NCBI GenBank assembly: GCA_031273585.1
Contig: JAISRP010000036.1
Coordinates: forward strand, 1 to 11,431
Direction of reading: 5' to 3'
DNA length: 11,431 bases
From: Synergistaceae bacterium
Lineage (GTDB): Bacteria > Synergistota > Synergistia > Synergistales > Synergistaceae
In this document: positions 5,904-11,431 of the stretch, in pieces
How positions within the stretch are numbered: the first letter of the stretch is position 1
Layout: the number at the start of each line of letters is the position of its first letter
The notes under the pieces: generated by a model
What the model was told of the DNA's origin: nothing
The model's database searches: none
Seen by the model: the letters and a program-made list of their open reading frames with translations, nothing else
Program-made: the position numbers and the translations under genes

Positions 5904-6323
5904 TCAGACACCCATTCCCTCTCTGGCAAGGAGCTTCACCTTGATCGGAAGCTTGAAGGACGCGGTGCGGAAGGCCTCCTCCGCGACCTCGCGCGGCACG
6001 CCCTCCACCTCGAACATGACGCGCCCCCTCTTCACGGCGGCCGTCCAGTATTCGACGTTGCCCTTGCCCTTGCCCATGCGGGTTTCGAGCGGCTTTTCCG
6101 TGACCGGGCGATCGGGGAAGATGCGAATCCAGATCTTTCCGCCCTTCTTCATCTTGCGCGATATCGCTACCCTGACCGCCTCGATCTGACGGGCGGTTAT
6201 CCAGCCGTTCTGCAGGGCCTGAAGCCCGTATTCTCCAAAGTCGACTTTCGTCGCCCCCTTCGAAATTCCGCGAAGGGGCGTCAGGTGCGGTTTGCGATAT
6301 TTCACTCTCTTAGGGGACAGCAC
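5904..6323 (-). CDS. rplP: 50S ribosomal protein L16
   Basis: L16 binds 23S rRNA near the A-site and 5S rRNA and is important for 50S function. The 139-residue product starts [11 protein letters not shown] and contains FGEYGLQAL (29-37), [29 protein letters not shown], and the strongly conserved [12 protein letters not shown]. Residues 12-18 (PHLTPLR) differ from the usual basic stretch (E. coli MHKGRNR). The start is GTG at 6323, 6 nt after the rpsC stop, with AGGAGG 9 nt upstream formed by the last two Arg codons of rpsC. The GTG forms the loop of a perfect short inverted repeat. The stop is TGA. Confidence 0.98.
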   Translation of the reverse strand: MLSPKRVKYRKPHLTPLRGISKGATKVDFGEYGLQALQNGWITARQIEAVRVAISRKMKKGGKIWIRIFPDRPVTEKPLETRMGKGKGNVEYWTAAVKRGRVMFEVEGVPREVAEEAFRTASFKLPIKVKLLAREGMGV

Positions 6324-6328
6324 CTGTC
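6316..6328 (-). promoter_or_regulatory. Perfect inverted repeat with the rplP GTG start as its loop
   Basis: GACAG (6328..6324) and CTGTC (6320..6316) are exact reverse complements separated only by GTG, the rplP start codon. The mRNA could show its start codon in a 3-nt loop, immediately downstream of the AGGAGGTAG Shine-Dalgarno/stop. The structure is visible; function is inferred. Confidence 0.4.
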
Positions 6329-6329
6329 G

Positions 6330-7010
6330 CTACCTCCTCTCCTTCGCAGCCGGAGCGGCCGCGCTTTCCATCACGAGCGGGCGTTCCATCACCTCGCCCT
6401 TGTAAATCCATACCTTGACGCCGATGACGCCATAGATCGTGTGGGCCTCGGCAAAACCGTAGTCGATGTCGGCCCTCAGGGTCGACAGCGGAAGCTGCCC
6501 CTCGAGGTACCACTCCGTACGCGCGATCTCCGCGCCGCCCAGCCTGCCGGCGCACTGGATCTTGATGCCCTTCGCCCCGGACTTCATGGCCCGGAATATC
6601 GACTGCTTCATCGCGCGGCGGAAGCTGATCCTGCGCTCCAGGGCTGAGGCCACTCCCTCCGCCACGACCTGCGAGACGCTGTCCGGGTTCTTGATCTCCT
6701 GAATGTTGATCATGATCCGGCCGCCCGTCATGAGCTGAAGCTCGTCGCGGATCGCCTGTATCTCAGTGCCGCCCTTCCCTATCACCACTCCGGGGCGCGC
6801 CGTGAAGACCGTAAAGCGCATGACGTTGCCTATGCGTTCTATCTCGATCCTGCTGATGCCGGCGTTCTCCCAGCGCTTCTTCAGCCACTTGCGAAGCTGA
6901 AGATCCCCGTGGAGATTTTTGGCATAGCTGCGACCGTGCGCATACCAGCGCGACTCCCAGTCATATATGACGCCGAGACGATAACCTACCGGGTGAACTT
7001 TCTGACCCAC
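6330..7010 (-). CDS. rpsC: 30S ribosomal protein S3
   Basis: S3 sits at the mRNA entry channel of the 30S and has helicase-related function there. From GTG at 7010 the protein is 226 residues: [13 protein letters not shown], exactly the family N-terminus, then a KH type-2 domain with [11 protein letters not shown] (74-84), and the C-terminal domain with [19 protein letters not shown] and [15 protein letters not shown] two codons upstream (7016) is also in frame but lies only 1 nt from GGAGG, whereas 7010 has 7 nt. A short alanine-rich, basic tail ends the protein ([10 protein letters not shown]). Its last codons form the rplP Shine-Dalgarno. Confidence 0.97.
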   Translation of the reverse strand: MGQKVHPVGYRLGVIYDWESRWYAHGRSYAKNLHGDLQLRKWLKKRWENAGISRIEIERIGNVMRFTVFTARPGVVIGKGGTEIQAIRDELQLMTGGRIMINIQEIKNPDSVSQVVAEGVASALERRISFRRAMKQSIFRAMKSGAKGIKIQCAGRLGGAEIARTEWYLEGQLPLSTLRADIDYGFAEAHTIYGVIGVKVWIYKGEVMERPLVMESAAAPAAKERR

Positions 7011-7016
7011 CGTCAC

Positions 7017-7025
7017 CCCTCCTTA
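7017..7025 (-). promoter_or_regulatory. Shine-Dalgarno of rpsC fused with the rplV stop
   Basis: TAAGGAGGG on the minus strand: the TAA is the rplV stop and GGAGG follows directly. Spacing of 7 nt selects the GTG at 7010 over the in-frame GTG at 7016. Confidence 0.85.
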
Positions 7026-7379
7026 TTTCTCTGCCACTGCGACAGTAATGTGGCTCGTGTGATGCCTGAAGGCATGCGCACGTCCGTGTGAGACGGGACG
7101 AAAACGCTTCATGTACGTGCCCTGATCCGCAGTAGCCCTCGTCACGACCAAGTCGTCCAGGTCGAGACCCAGGTTGTGCTCGGCGTTCGCGAGCGCGCTC
7201 TTCAGCGTTTTCTCTATGTACCTCGCCCCCCTGTTTGGGGTGAACTTCAGTATATTCAGCGCATCCGACGCCTTTTTGCCCCTTATGAGCTCCAGAACCT
7301 GGCGCACCTTGTCCGTTGATATGCGAACCTGCCAGGCCGTGGCCTTGGCCTCCATTATTATTCTCTCTTCATCCGCCAT
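7023..7379 (-). CDS. rplV: 50S ribosomal protein L22
   Basis: L22 spans the 50S and its long C-terminal hairpin lines the peptide exit tunnel at the constriction where macrolides act. The chosen product of 118 residues contains the family core VRISTDKVRQVLELIRGKKA (18-37), SALANAEHN and MKRFRPVSHGRAHAFRHHTS (90-109). The hairpin is rich in histidine (98, 102, 106, 107, 110). Three starts are possible: GTG 7388, ATG 7379 (AGGTG 8 nt upstream, chosen) and ATG 7355, which gives the family-typical M-E-A-K-A and a 110-residue protein but has only a weak GAGAG. The stop is TAA. Confidence 0.95.
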   Translation of the reverse strand: MADEERIIMEAKATAWQVRISTDKVRQVLELIRGKKASDALNILKFTPNRGARYIEKTLKSALANAEHNLGLDLDDLVVTRATADQGTYMKRFRPVSHGRAHAFRHHTSHITVAVAEK

Positions 7380-7390
7380 CTCGGTCACAC

Positions 7391-7675
7391 CTACCTCTTG
7401 ACCTTCGAGGAGCGTTCTTGGCCGGCGTGTCCGCCGAACCTGCGGGTTGGGGCAAATTCACCGAGCTTGTGACCGATCATGTTGTCGCTCACGTACACCG
7501 GGATGTGCATCTTCCCGTTGTGAATCGCTATCGTGTGCCCAATCATCTCCGGCGTTATGCTGGAACGACGCGCCCAGGATTTTACGACGCGCTTTCTGCC
7601 GGACTCGTTCATGTCCTCAATGCGCTTTAAGAGTTTCGCGTCCACATACGGTCCCTTTTTCAGCGAACGACCCAT
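7391..7675 (-). CDS. rpsS: 30S ribosomal protein S19
   Basis: S19 forms a complex with S13 in the 30S head and contacts tRNA and L5. The 94-residue product begins [20 protein letters not shown] and contains [20 protein letters not shown] (34-53), [20 protein letters not shown] (57-76) and TRRFGGHAG, matching the family along its whole length. It starts at ATG, 21 nt after rplB, with GGAGG 8 nt upstream, and ends in TAG. Confidence 0.98.
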   Translation of the reverse strand: MGRSLKKGPYVDAKLLKRIEDMNESGRKRVVKSWARRSSITPEMIGHTIAIHNGKMHIPVYVSDNMIGHKLGEFAPTRRFGGHAGQERSSKVKR

Positions 7676-7696
7676 GCTTTATACCTCCCCACTGCG

Positions 7697-8521
7697 CTAC
7701 TTGCCGCGCCTGCGGACTATGAACTTGTCCGAAGGCTTGCGTTTGCGCGTCCTGTAGCCCTTGGCCGGCGTTCCCCACGGGGAGACCGGGTGTTTGTTCG
7801 ACTTGCTGCGCCCCTCGCCGCCGCCCATCGGGTGGTCGACCGGGTTCATAACCATGCCGCGGACGTGTGGCCTGCGTCCCTTCCAGCGGGTCCGGCCCGC
7901 CTTGCCGTAGACGATGTTCTCGTGCTCCTCGTTGCCGACCTGCCCTATTGTGGCGGAGCACTCCAGGAGAATGAGCCTGAGCTCGCCCGACGGCATACGG
8001 ACGAAGGCGTACTTGCCCTCCTTGGCCATCAGCTGGGCCGACGTGCCGGCCGAACGGACCGCCACTCCCCCGCGGCCCGGCTCGATCTCTATATTGTGAA
8101 TCAGAGTGCCGTCCGGTATGTTCTTCAACTTGAGCGAGTTGCCCGGCTTTATGTCTGCATTCGGGCCGGAGAGGATCGCGTCTCCAACCCCGAGGCCGAC
8201 CGGAGCCAGGATGTAGCGCTTTTCCCCGTCGGCATAGTTGACGAGCGCGATTCGGGCCGAGCGGTTGGGGTCGTACTCTATCGAGGCGACGCGCCCCGGC
8301 ACCCCCGTCTTGTCGCGCTTGAAATCTATGATTCTGTAGAGCTTGCGCGAACCGCCGCCGCGATGGCGCATCGTGATGCGCCCGGTGTTGTTTCGCCCTG
8401 CGTGTGACTTCAGAGACTCCAGCAAGCTCCGCTCGGGACTCCGCTTCGTTATCTCCGCGAAGTCGGGAGTCGTCATGAAACGGCGCCCAGGCGTCGTGGG
8501 ACGATATTTTTTAATCCCCAT
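7697..8521 (-). CDS. rplB: 50S ribosomal protein L2
   Basis: L2 is one of the most conserved ribosomal proteins, needed for subunit association and peptidyl-transferase activity. The 274-residue product has the expected length, the N-terminal RNA-binding domain ([19 protein letters not shown], 42-60), the second barrel with [14 protein letters not shown] (81-94), and the C-terminal [15 protein letters not shown] (225-239). There H230 corresponds to the functionally important H229 of E. coli. It ends [13 protein letters not shown]. The ATG is 13 nt after the rplW stop, behind a G-run that begins inside that TAG. Confidence 0.99.
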   Translation of the reverse strand: MGIKKYRPTTPGRRFMTTPDFAEITKRSPERSLLESLKSHAGRNNTGRITMRHRGGGSRKLYRIIDFKRDKTGVPGRVASIEYDPNRSARIALVNYADGEKRYILAPVGLGVGDAILSGPNADIKPGNSLKLKNIPDGTLIHNIEIEPGRGGVAVRSAGTSAQLMAKEGKYAFVRMPSGELRLILLECSATIGQVGNEEHENIVYGKAGRTRWKGRRPHVRGMVMNPVDHPMGGGEGRSKSNKHPVSPWGTPAKGYRTRKRKPSDKFIVRRRGK

Positions 8522-8534
8522 TCGTCAAATCCCC

Positions 8535-8831
8535 CTATATGCCGGCGCCATCGAAGAACTCGATGCGCTCGCCCGGCAAGAGCGTCACTACGGCCTTTTT
8601 CCACGACCTCGAGTATCCCGAAAAGCGCCCCATCCTCTTGGGCTTCGGGTGCACCTTTATCGTGTGAACGGAGGAGACCTTGACCTTGAAAACCTCCTCG
8701 ACGGCCCGGCGGATCTCGATCTTGTTGGCGGCCGGCATCACCTCGAACGTATACTTGTTGAGTGCCATGAGCCTGCTGCTCTTCTCAGTGATGATCGGAC
8801 GAACAATGATGTCGTGAGCGAGAGCTATCAT
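8535..8831 (-). CDS. rplW: 50S ribosomal protein L23
   Basis: L23 lies at the tunnel exit and is the main docking site of trigger factor and SRP. The 98-residue product carries HDIIVRPIITEKSSRLMALN (6-25), the family opening, followed by YTFEVMPAANKIEIRRAVEE (27-46) and the segment VHTIKVHPKPKRMGRFSGYS (55-74). Its ATG overlaps the rplD TGA as ATGA. The Shine-Dalgarno AGGAGGTG lies in the last codons of rplD (encoding E-E-V), 10 nt from GGAGG to ATG, so the two genes are translationally coupled. Confidence 0.97.
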   Translation of the reverse strand: MIALAHDIIVRPIITEKSSRLMALNKYTFEVMPAANKIEIRRAVEEVFKVKVSSVHTIKVHPKPKRMGRFSGYSRSWKKAVVTLLPGERIEFFDGAGI

Positions 8832-9454
8832 CCCCCGAACACCTCCTCGAGATGTTTTATCGCCTCCGGCGTGGCGATGAGATACGAATGATTCAGGATG
8901 TCATACACGTTTACGCTGTCCACGTTGAGCACCATCGCGCCCTGGATGTTCGACGCCGACTTCACGACCGGATGAATATGCTCGTGGATCAGGAAGAGGG
9001 GCTTCTTCGCCGCGCCTATCCTGTCCAGAAACGAGATCATCGACTTCGTCCTGGGGGCGTCGAGGGCGAAACTGTCCACAACGACCATGCTGTTCTCCTG
9101 CGCCTTAAGGGTGAGCGCGCTCTTCAGCGCGATCCTACGTACCTTCCTGTTGACCTTCTGGTGATAGTCCCTGGGGTGCGGACCGTGAGCGACTCCTCCG
9201 CCCACCCAGATGGGCGAGCGCGTACTGCCCGCCCGAGCGCGCCCAGTGTGCTTCTGACGCCACGGCTTGCGGCCGCCCCCGCGGACGTCCCCGCGGTTCT
9301 TCGTGTTGTGGGTGCCGACCCTGAGGTTCGCTAAGTGAGCGACCACGACCTGGTGCATCGCGTACGCGTGAACCGGCGCGCCGAAGATCTCGTCCGAGAG
9401 CTCGAAGTCGCCCAGCACGTCCCCGCGAAAGTTTACCCGTTTTACTAACGGCAT
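8828..9454 (-). CDS. rplD: 50S ribosomal protein L4
   Basis: L4 is an early 50S assembly protein whose long loop reaches the exit tunnel; in E. coli it also represses the S10 operon. The 208-residue product has MPLVKRVNFRGDVLGDFELS at the start. The extended loop spans about 45-95 and includes GTHNTKNRGDVRGGGRKPW and GRARAGSTRSPIWVGGGVAH, followed by the globular part ending HLEEVFGG. The ATG at 9454 is chosen by family match; GGAGG motifs lie 2 and 11 nt upstream, so spacing alone does not decide. An upstream in-frame TTG at 9475 overlaps the rplC stop. No leader for L4 control is visible before rpsJ. Confidence 0.97.
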   Translation of the reverse strand: MPLVKRVNFRGDVLGDFELSDEIFGAPVHAYAMHQVVVAHLANLRVGTHNTKNRGDVRGGGRKPWRQKHTGRARAGSTRSPIWVGGGVAHGPHPRDYHQKVNRKVRRIALKSALTLKAQENSMVVVDSFALDAPRTKSMISFLDRIGAAKKPLFLIHEHIHPVVKSASNIQGAMVLNVDSVNVYDILNHSYLIATPEAIKHLEEVFGG

Positions 9455-9471
9455 GTCCTCCGCCCCCTCCG

Positions 9472-10098
9472 TCAAGCCGTCTTGAAGATCAGCACGAGCC
9501 CGTCGCTGGCGCCCGGCACTGAACCGCGGATTAGGATGAGGTTGTTCTCGGCGTCGACCGAGAAGACGGAGAGGCCCTTCGTCGTGACCTTGAGGCCGCC
9601 CATGCGGCCCGCCATCTTCTTGCCCTTGAATATGTGGCCCGGATAGCTGTTGGCCCCGCTCGAGCCCGGCTTTCTGTGGACTTTGGACGCGCCGTGGCTC
9701 GCCGGTCCCCCCGCGAAGTGATGGCGCTTCATACCGCCCTGAAAGCCCTTGCCCTTGCTTATCCCGCGCACGTCGACCTTCTCCCCGCTGTTGAAGAGAG
9801 CCACCGTGATCTGCTGGCCGACGGAGTAAGCGGATACGTCCTCAACCCTAAATTCGCGCAGCACGCGCATCGGCGTGACTCCCTGCTTGTCGAAGTAGCC
9901 CCGCGAGGGCTTGTTGACGTGAGAGGGCTTCTCCTCGATAAAACCGAGCTGAACTGCCGAATAGCTGTTCTTTTCCGGGGTCCGGATCCCGACCACGGGG
10001 CATGGGCCCGCCTCTATGACGGTAACTGGCACCGCGCGCCCTTCCTCGTCAAAGACCTGAGTCATGCCCACTTTCTTCCCCAGAACTCCAATGCTCAT
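9472..10098 (-). CDS. rplC: 50S ribosomal protein L3
   Basis: L3 is one of the two 23S assembly initiator proteins and its central loop reaches the peptidyl-transferase centre. The 208-residue product opens SIGVLGKKVGMTQVFDEEGR. It contains SKGKGFQGGMKRHHFAGGPA (114-133) and then HRKPGSSGANSYPGHIFKGK (141-160) with KMAGRMG. The glutamine methylated in E. coli (Q150, in GSIGQ) is replaced by Ala149 here (GSSGA). The ATG at 10098 is preceded by AGGAG 8 nt upstream; an upstream TTG in frame (10122) lacks this. The gap to rpsJ, 33 nt, is the longest in the window. Confidence 0.98.
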   Translation of the reverse strand: MSIGVLGKKVGMTQVFDEEGRAVPVTVIEAGPCPVVGIRTPEKNSYSAVQLGFIEEKPSHVNKPSRGYFDKQGVTPMRVLREFRVEDVSAYSVGQQITVALFNSGEKVDVRGISKGKGFQGGMKRHHFAGGPASHGASKVHRKPGSSGANSYPGHIFKGKKMAGRMGGLKVTTKGLSVFSVDAENNLILIRGSVPGASDGLVLIFKTA

Positions 10099-10131
10099 AC
10101 CATTCACTCCTTTTTGGATCAATGCCGGTGT

Positions 10132-10437
10132 TCAGAGCTTGATCTGTATGTCGACTCCAGAAGGTAGGTTGAGCTGCATCAGTGCCTCCATGGTCTTCTG
10201 TGTCGGATCGATTATGTCGATCAGGCGTTTATGGGTTCTTATCTCGTACTGCTCGCGCGCGTCCTTGTCCTTGTGCGGGGACTTCAGAACTGTGAACTTC
10301 TTGTTCTCCGTGGGCAGAGGAATCGGCCCGAAGACCTTTGCCCCCGTCCTGCCGGCTGTGTCGGCTATCTGCACGGCCGATGCATCAAGTACCCTGTGGT
10401 CAAACGCCTTCAGTTTAATCCGGATATTCTTCGCCAA
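10132..10437 (-). CDS. rpsJ: 30S ribosomal protein S10 (NusE)
   Basis: S10 belongs to the 30S head and, as NusE, joins NusB in transcription antitermination and links RNA polymerase to the ribosome through NusG. From TTG at 10437 the product is 101 residues, beginning [14 protein letters not shown], the usual family start, with [20 protein letters not shown] (53-72) and the ending [11 protein letters not shown]. An ATG two codons upstream (10443) is in frame but only 2 nt from GGAGG, while the TTG has 8 nt; an annotation starting at 10443 would give 103 residues. It is the first gene of the S10 group, 22 nt after tuf, with no long leader. Confidence 0.96.
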   Translation of the reverse strand: MAKNIRIKLKAFDHRVLDASAVQIADTAGRTGAKVFGPIPLPTENKKFTVLKSPHKDKDAREQYEIRTHKRLIDIIDPTQKTMEALMQLNLPSGVDIQIKL

Positions 10438-10444
10438 CGTCATG

Positions 10445-10450
10445 CCCTCC
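10445..10450 (-). promoter_or_regulatory. Shine-Dalgarno deciding the rpsJ start
   Basis: GGAGGG on the minus strand. Its position favours the TTG at 10437 (8 nt from GGAGG) over the ATG at 10443 (2 nt). Just upstream the mRNA reads C-UUCG-G, a favoured tetraloop, with three possible pairs that would involve the first G of GGAGG. Confidence 0.7.
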
Positions 10451-10459
10451 GAAGAACCG

Positions 10460-11431
10460 TCACTCGACTATCTCGGTGACTACGCCGGCGCCGACGGTGC
10501 GGCCGCCCTCGCGAACGGCGAACCTGAGCCCGGGCTCCATCGCTATCGGCGCTATCAGCTTCACCTCGAACGTGCTGTTGTCTCCGGGCATCACCATCTC
10601 GACTCCCTCGGCAAGTTTTATCTCACCGGTGACGTCAGTCGTGCGGAAGTAAAACTGCGGCTTGTAGCCGGAGAAAAACGGCGTGTGCCGGCCGCCCTCC
10701 TCCTTCTTAAGTACATAAACTTCGCCCTTGAAGTGCTTGTACGGCTTGATGCTCCCGGGCTTCGCCAGAACCTGGCCCCGCTCCACCTCGTCCTTGCCCG
10801 TGCCGCGGAGAAGCACGCCCACGTTGTCCCCAGCCTCCGCGTCGTCCAGTATCTTCCTGAACATCTCAAGGCTCGTCGCAACCGTCTTCTGAGTGTCCTT
10901 TATCCCGACTATCTCGACCTCGTCAGAGGGCCGGATCAGCCCGCGCTCGACGCGGCCCGTCACGACCGTCCCGCGGCCAGTGATCGTGAACACGTCCTCT
11001 ATCGGCATCAAAAACGGCTTCTCTATCTCGCGGACAGGGGACGGGATGTGGTCGTCGCAGGCGTTCATCAGGTTCATGATGCCCTCGGTCCACTCGTTGT
11101 CGGCGTCGCTCTCGAGCGCCTTCAGGGCCGAACCCCTGATGATCGGGATGTCGTCGCCGGGGAACTCGTACTTCGACAGAAGATCGCGTATCTCCATCTC
11201 CACCAAGTCCAGCAACTCCGCGTCATCTACCATGTCAACCTTGTTCATGAACACGACGAGCGCGGGCACGTTCACCTGACGGGCCAGGAGCACGTGCTCC
11301 CTCGTCTGGGGCATGGGACCGTCCGCCGCGCTCACCACCAGTATCGCCCCGTCCATCTGAGCCGCGCCGGTGATCATGTTCTTGATGTAGTCCGCGTGGC
11401 CGGGGCAGTCTATGTGCGCGTAGTGACGCTT
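10460..11431 (-). CDS. tuf: Elongation factor Tu, C-terminal 323 residues (5' end outside window)
   Basis: EF-Tu is the GTPase delivering aminoacyl-tRNA to the ribosomal A site. The reading frame is open to the right edge, where it begins [12 protein letters not shown], so roughly 73 residues, including the P-loop and switch I, are missing. Visible are the G3 motif DCPGH (window residues 8-12) with the catalytic histidine, G4 NKVD (63-66), G5 SAL (101-103), domain 2 beginning near [20 protein letters not shown] (138-157), and domain 3 with [20 protein letters not shown] and [12 protein letters not shown]. It ends in TGA, 22 nt before the preferred rpsJ start. tuf directly before rpsJ is the common end of the str operon, so fusA, rpsG and rpsL probably lie to the right. 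Confidence 0.98.
   Translation of the reverse strand, partial: KRHYAHIDCPGHADYIKNMITGAAQMDGAILVVSAADGPMPQTREHVLLARQVNVPALVVFMNKVDMVDDAELLDLVEMEIRDLLSKYEFPGDDIPIIRGSALKALESDADNEWTEGIMNLMNACDDHIPSPVREIEKPFLMPIEDVFTITGRGTVVTGRVERGLIRPSDEVEIVGIKDTQKTVATSLEMFRKILDDAEAGDNVGVLLRGTGKDEVERGQVLAKPGSIKPYKHFKGEVYVLKKEEGGRHTPFFSGYKPQFYFRTTDVTGEIKLAEGVEMVMPGDNSTFEVKLIAPIAMEPGLRFAVREGGRTVGAGVVTEIVE

Noticed and set aside
5838..6647. 269-codon open frame on the plus strand opposite rplP and rpsC
   Set aside because: It spans several real genes and their junctions in antisense, with no recognisable domain; a shadow frame.
7790..8407. 205-codon open frame on the plus strand opposite rplB
   Set aside because: It is fully covered by the highly conserved L2 gene on the other strand.
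8500..8525. GACGA/TCGTC pairing around the rplB start
   Set aside because: Five pairs over a 17-nt loop at one of 23 junctions is within chance and does not mask the Shine-Dalgarno.
9436..9456. CCGTT/AACGG small inverted repeat in codons 2-6 of rplD
   Set aside because: Short, downstream of the start codon, and mostly explained by the conserved codons.
1..11431. A hidden novel system, mobile element, CRISPR array or RNA gene
   Set aside because: Coding sequence of known translation genes fills the window, all gaps are 33 nt or less, and no long repeats or foreign composition are visible.

Overview
The window is one co-directional run of translation genes, all on the minus strand, transcribed from right to left: tuf (5' end outside the window), rpsJ, rplC, rplD, rplW, rplB, rpsS, rplV, rpsC, rplP, rpmC, rpsQ, rplN, rplX, rplE, rpsN, rpsH, rplF, rplR, rpsE, rpmD, rplO, secY, and the first six codons of a probable adk at the left edge. 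This is the classical bacterial S10-spc cluster, with EF-Tu (end of the str operon) directly upstream and secY-adk at the other end. I see no mobile element, RNA gene, CRISPR array or accessory system.

The DNA is GC-rich (roughly 60% by eye) and tightly packed. Every intergenic gap is 33 nt or less, and two junctions overlap as ATGA (rplD/rplW and rpmD/rplO). I find no convincing internal promoter or terminator, so co-transcription is likely. The short tuf-rpsJ gap leaves no room for a long S10 leader of the E. coli type.

The organism is a bacterium with a zinc-type S14, a four-cysteine L24, L30 present and a SecY resembling those of Firmicutes/Synergistota. I tentatively lean to Synergistota, at low confidence and without any database search.

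The products work together: S3, S5, S8, S10, S14, S17 and S19 build the 30S subunit. L2-L6, L14-L16, L18, L22-L24, L29 and L30 build the 50S, including the peptidyl-transferase surroundings and exit tunnel. EF-Tu delivers aminoacyl-tRNA, SecY is the membrane channel for nascent proteins, and Adk would balance adenine nucleotides.

The unusual signals lie in the junctions rather than in gene content. Of 23 complete stop codons, 14 are TAG, 7 TGA and only 2 TAA, and in many junctions the TAG runs straight into a G-rich Shine-Dalgarno sequence (TAGGGGG, TAGGAGG). Five genes probably start at GTG or TTG; for rpsJ and rpsC a closer upstream start codon is ruled out by Shine-Dalgarno spacing. Several start sites (rplP, rpsE, rplE, rplX, rpsQ, rpsH) lie inside short inverted repeats that could form mRNA hairpins.
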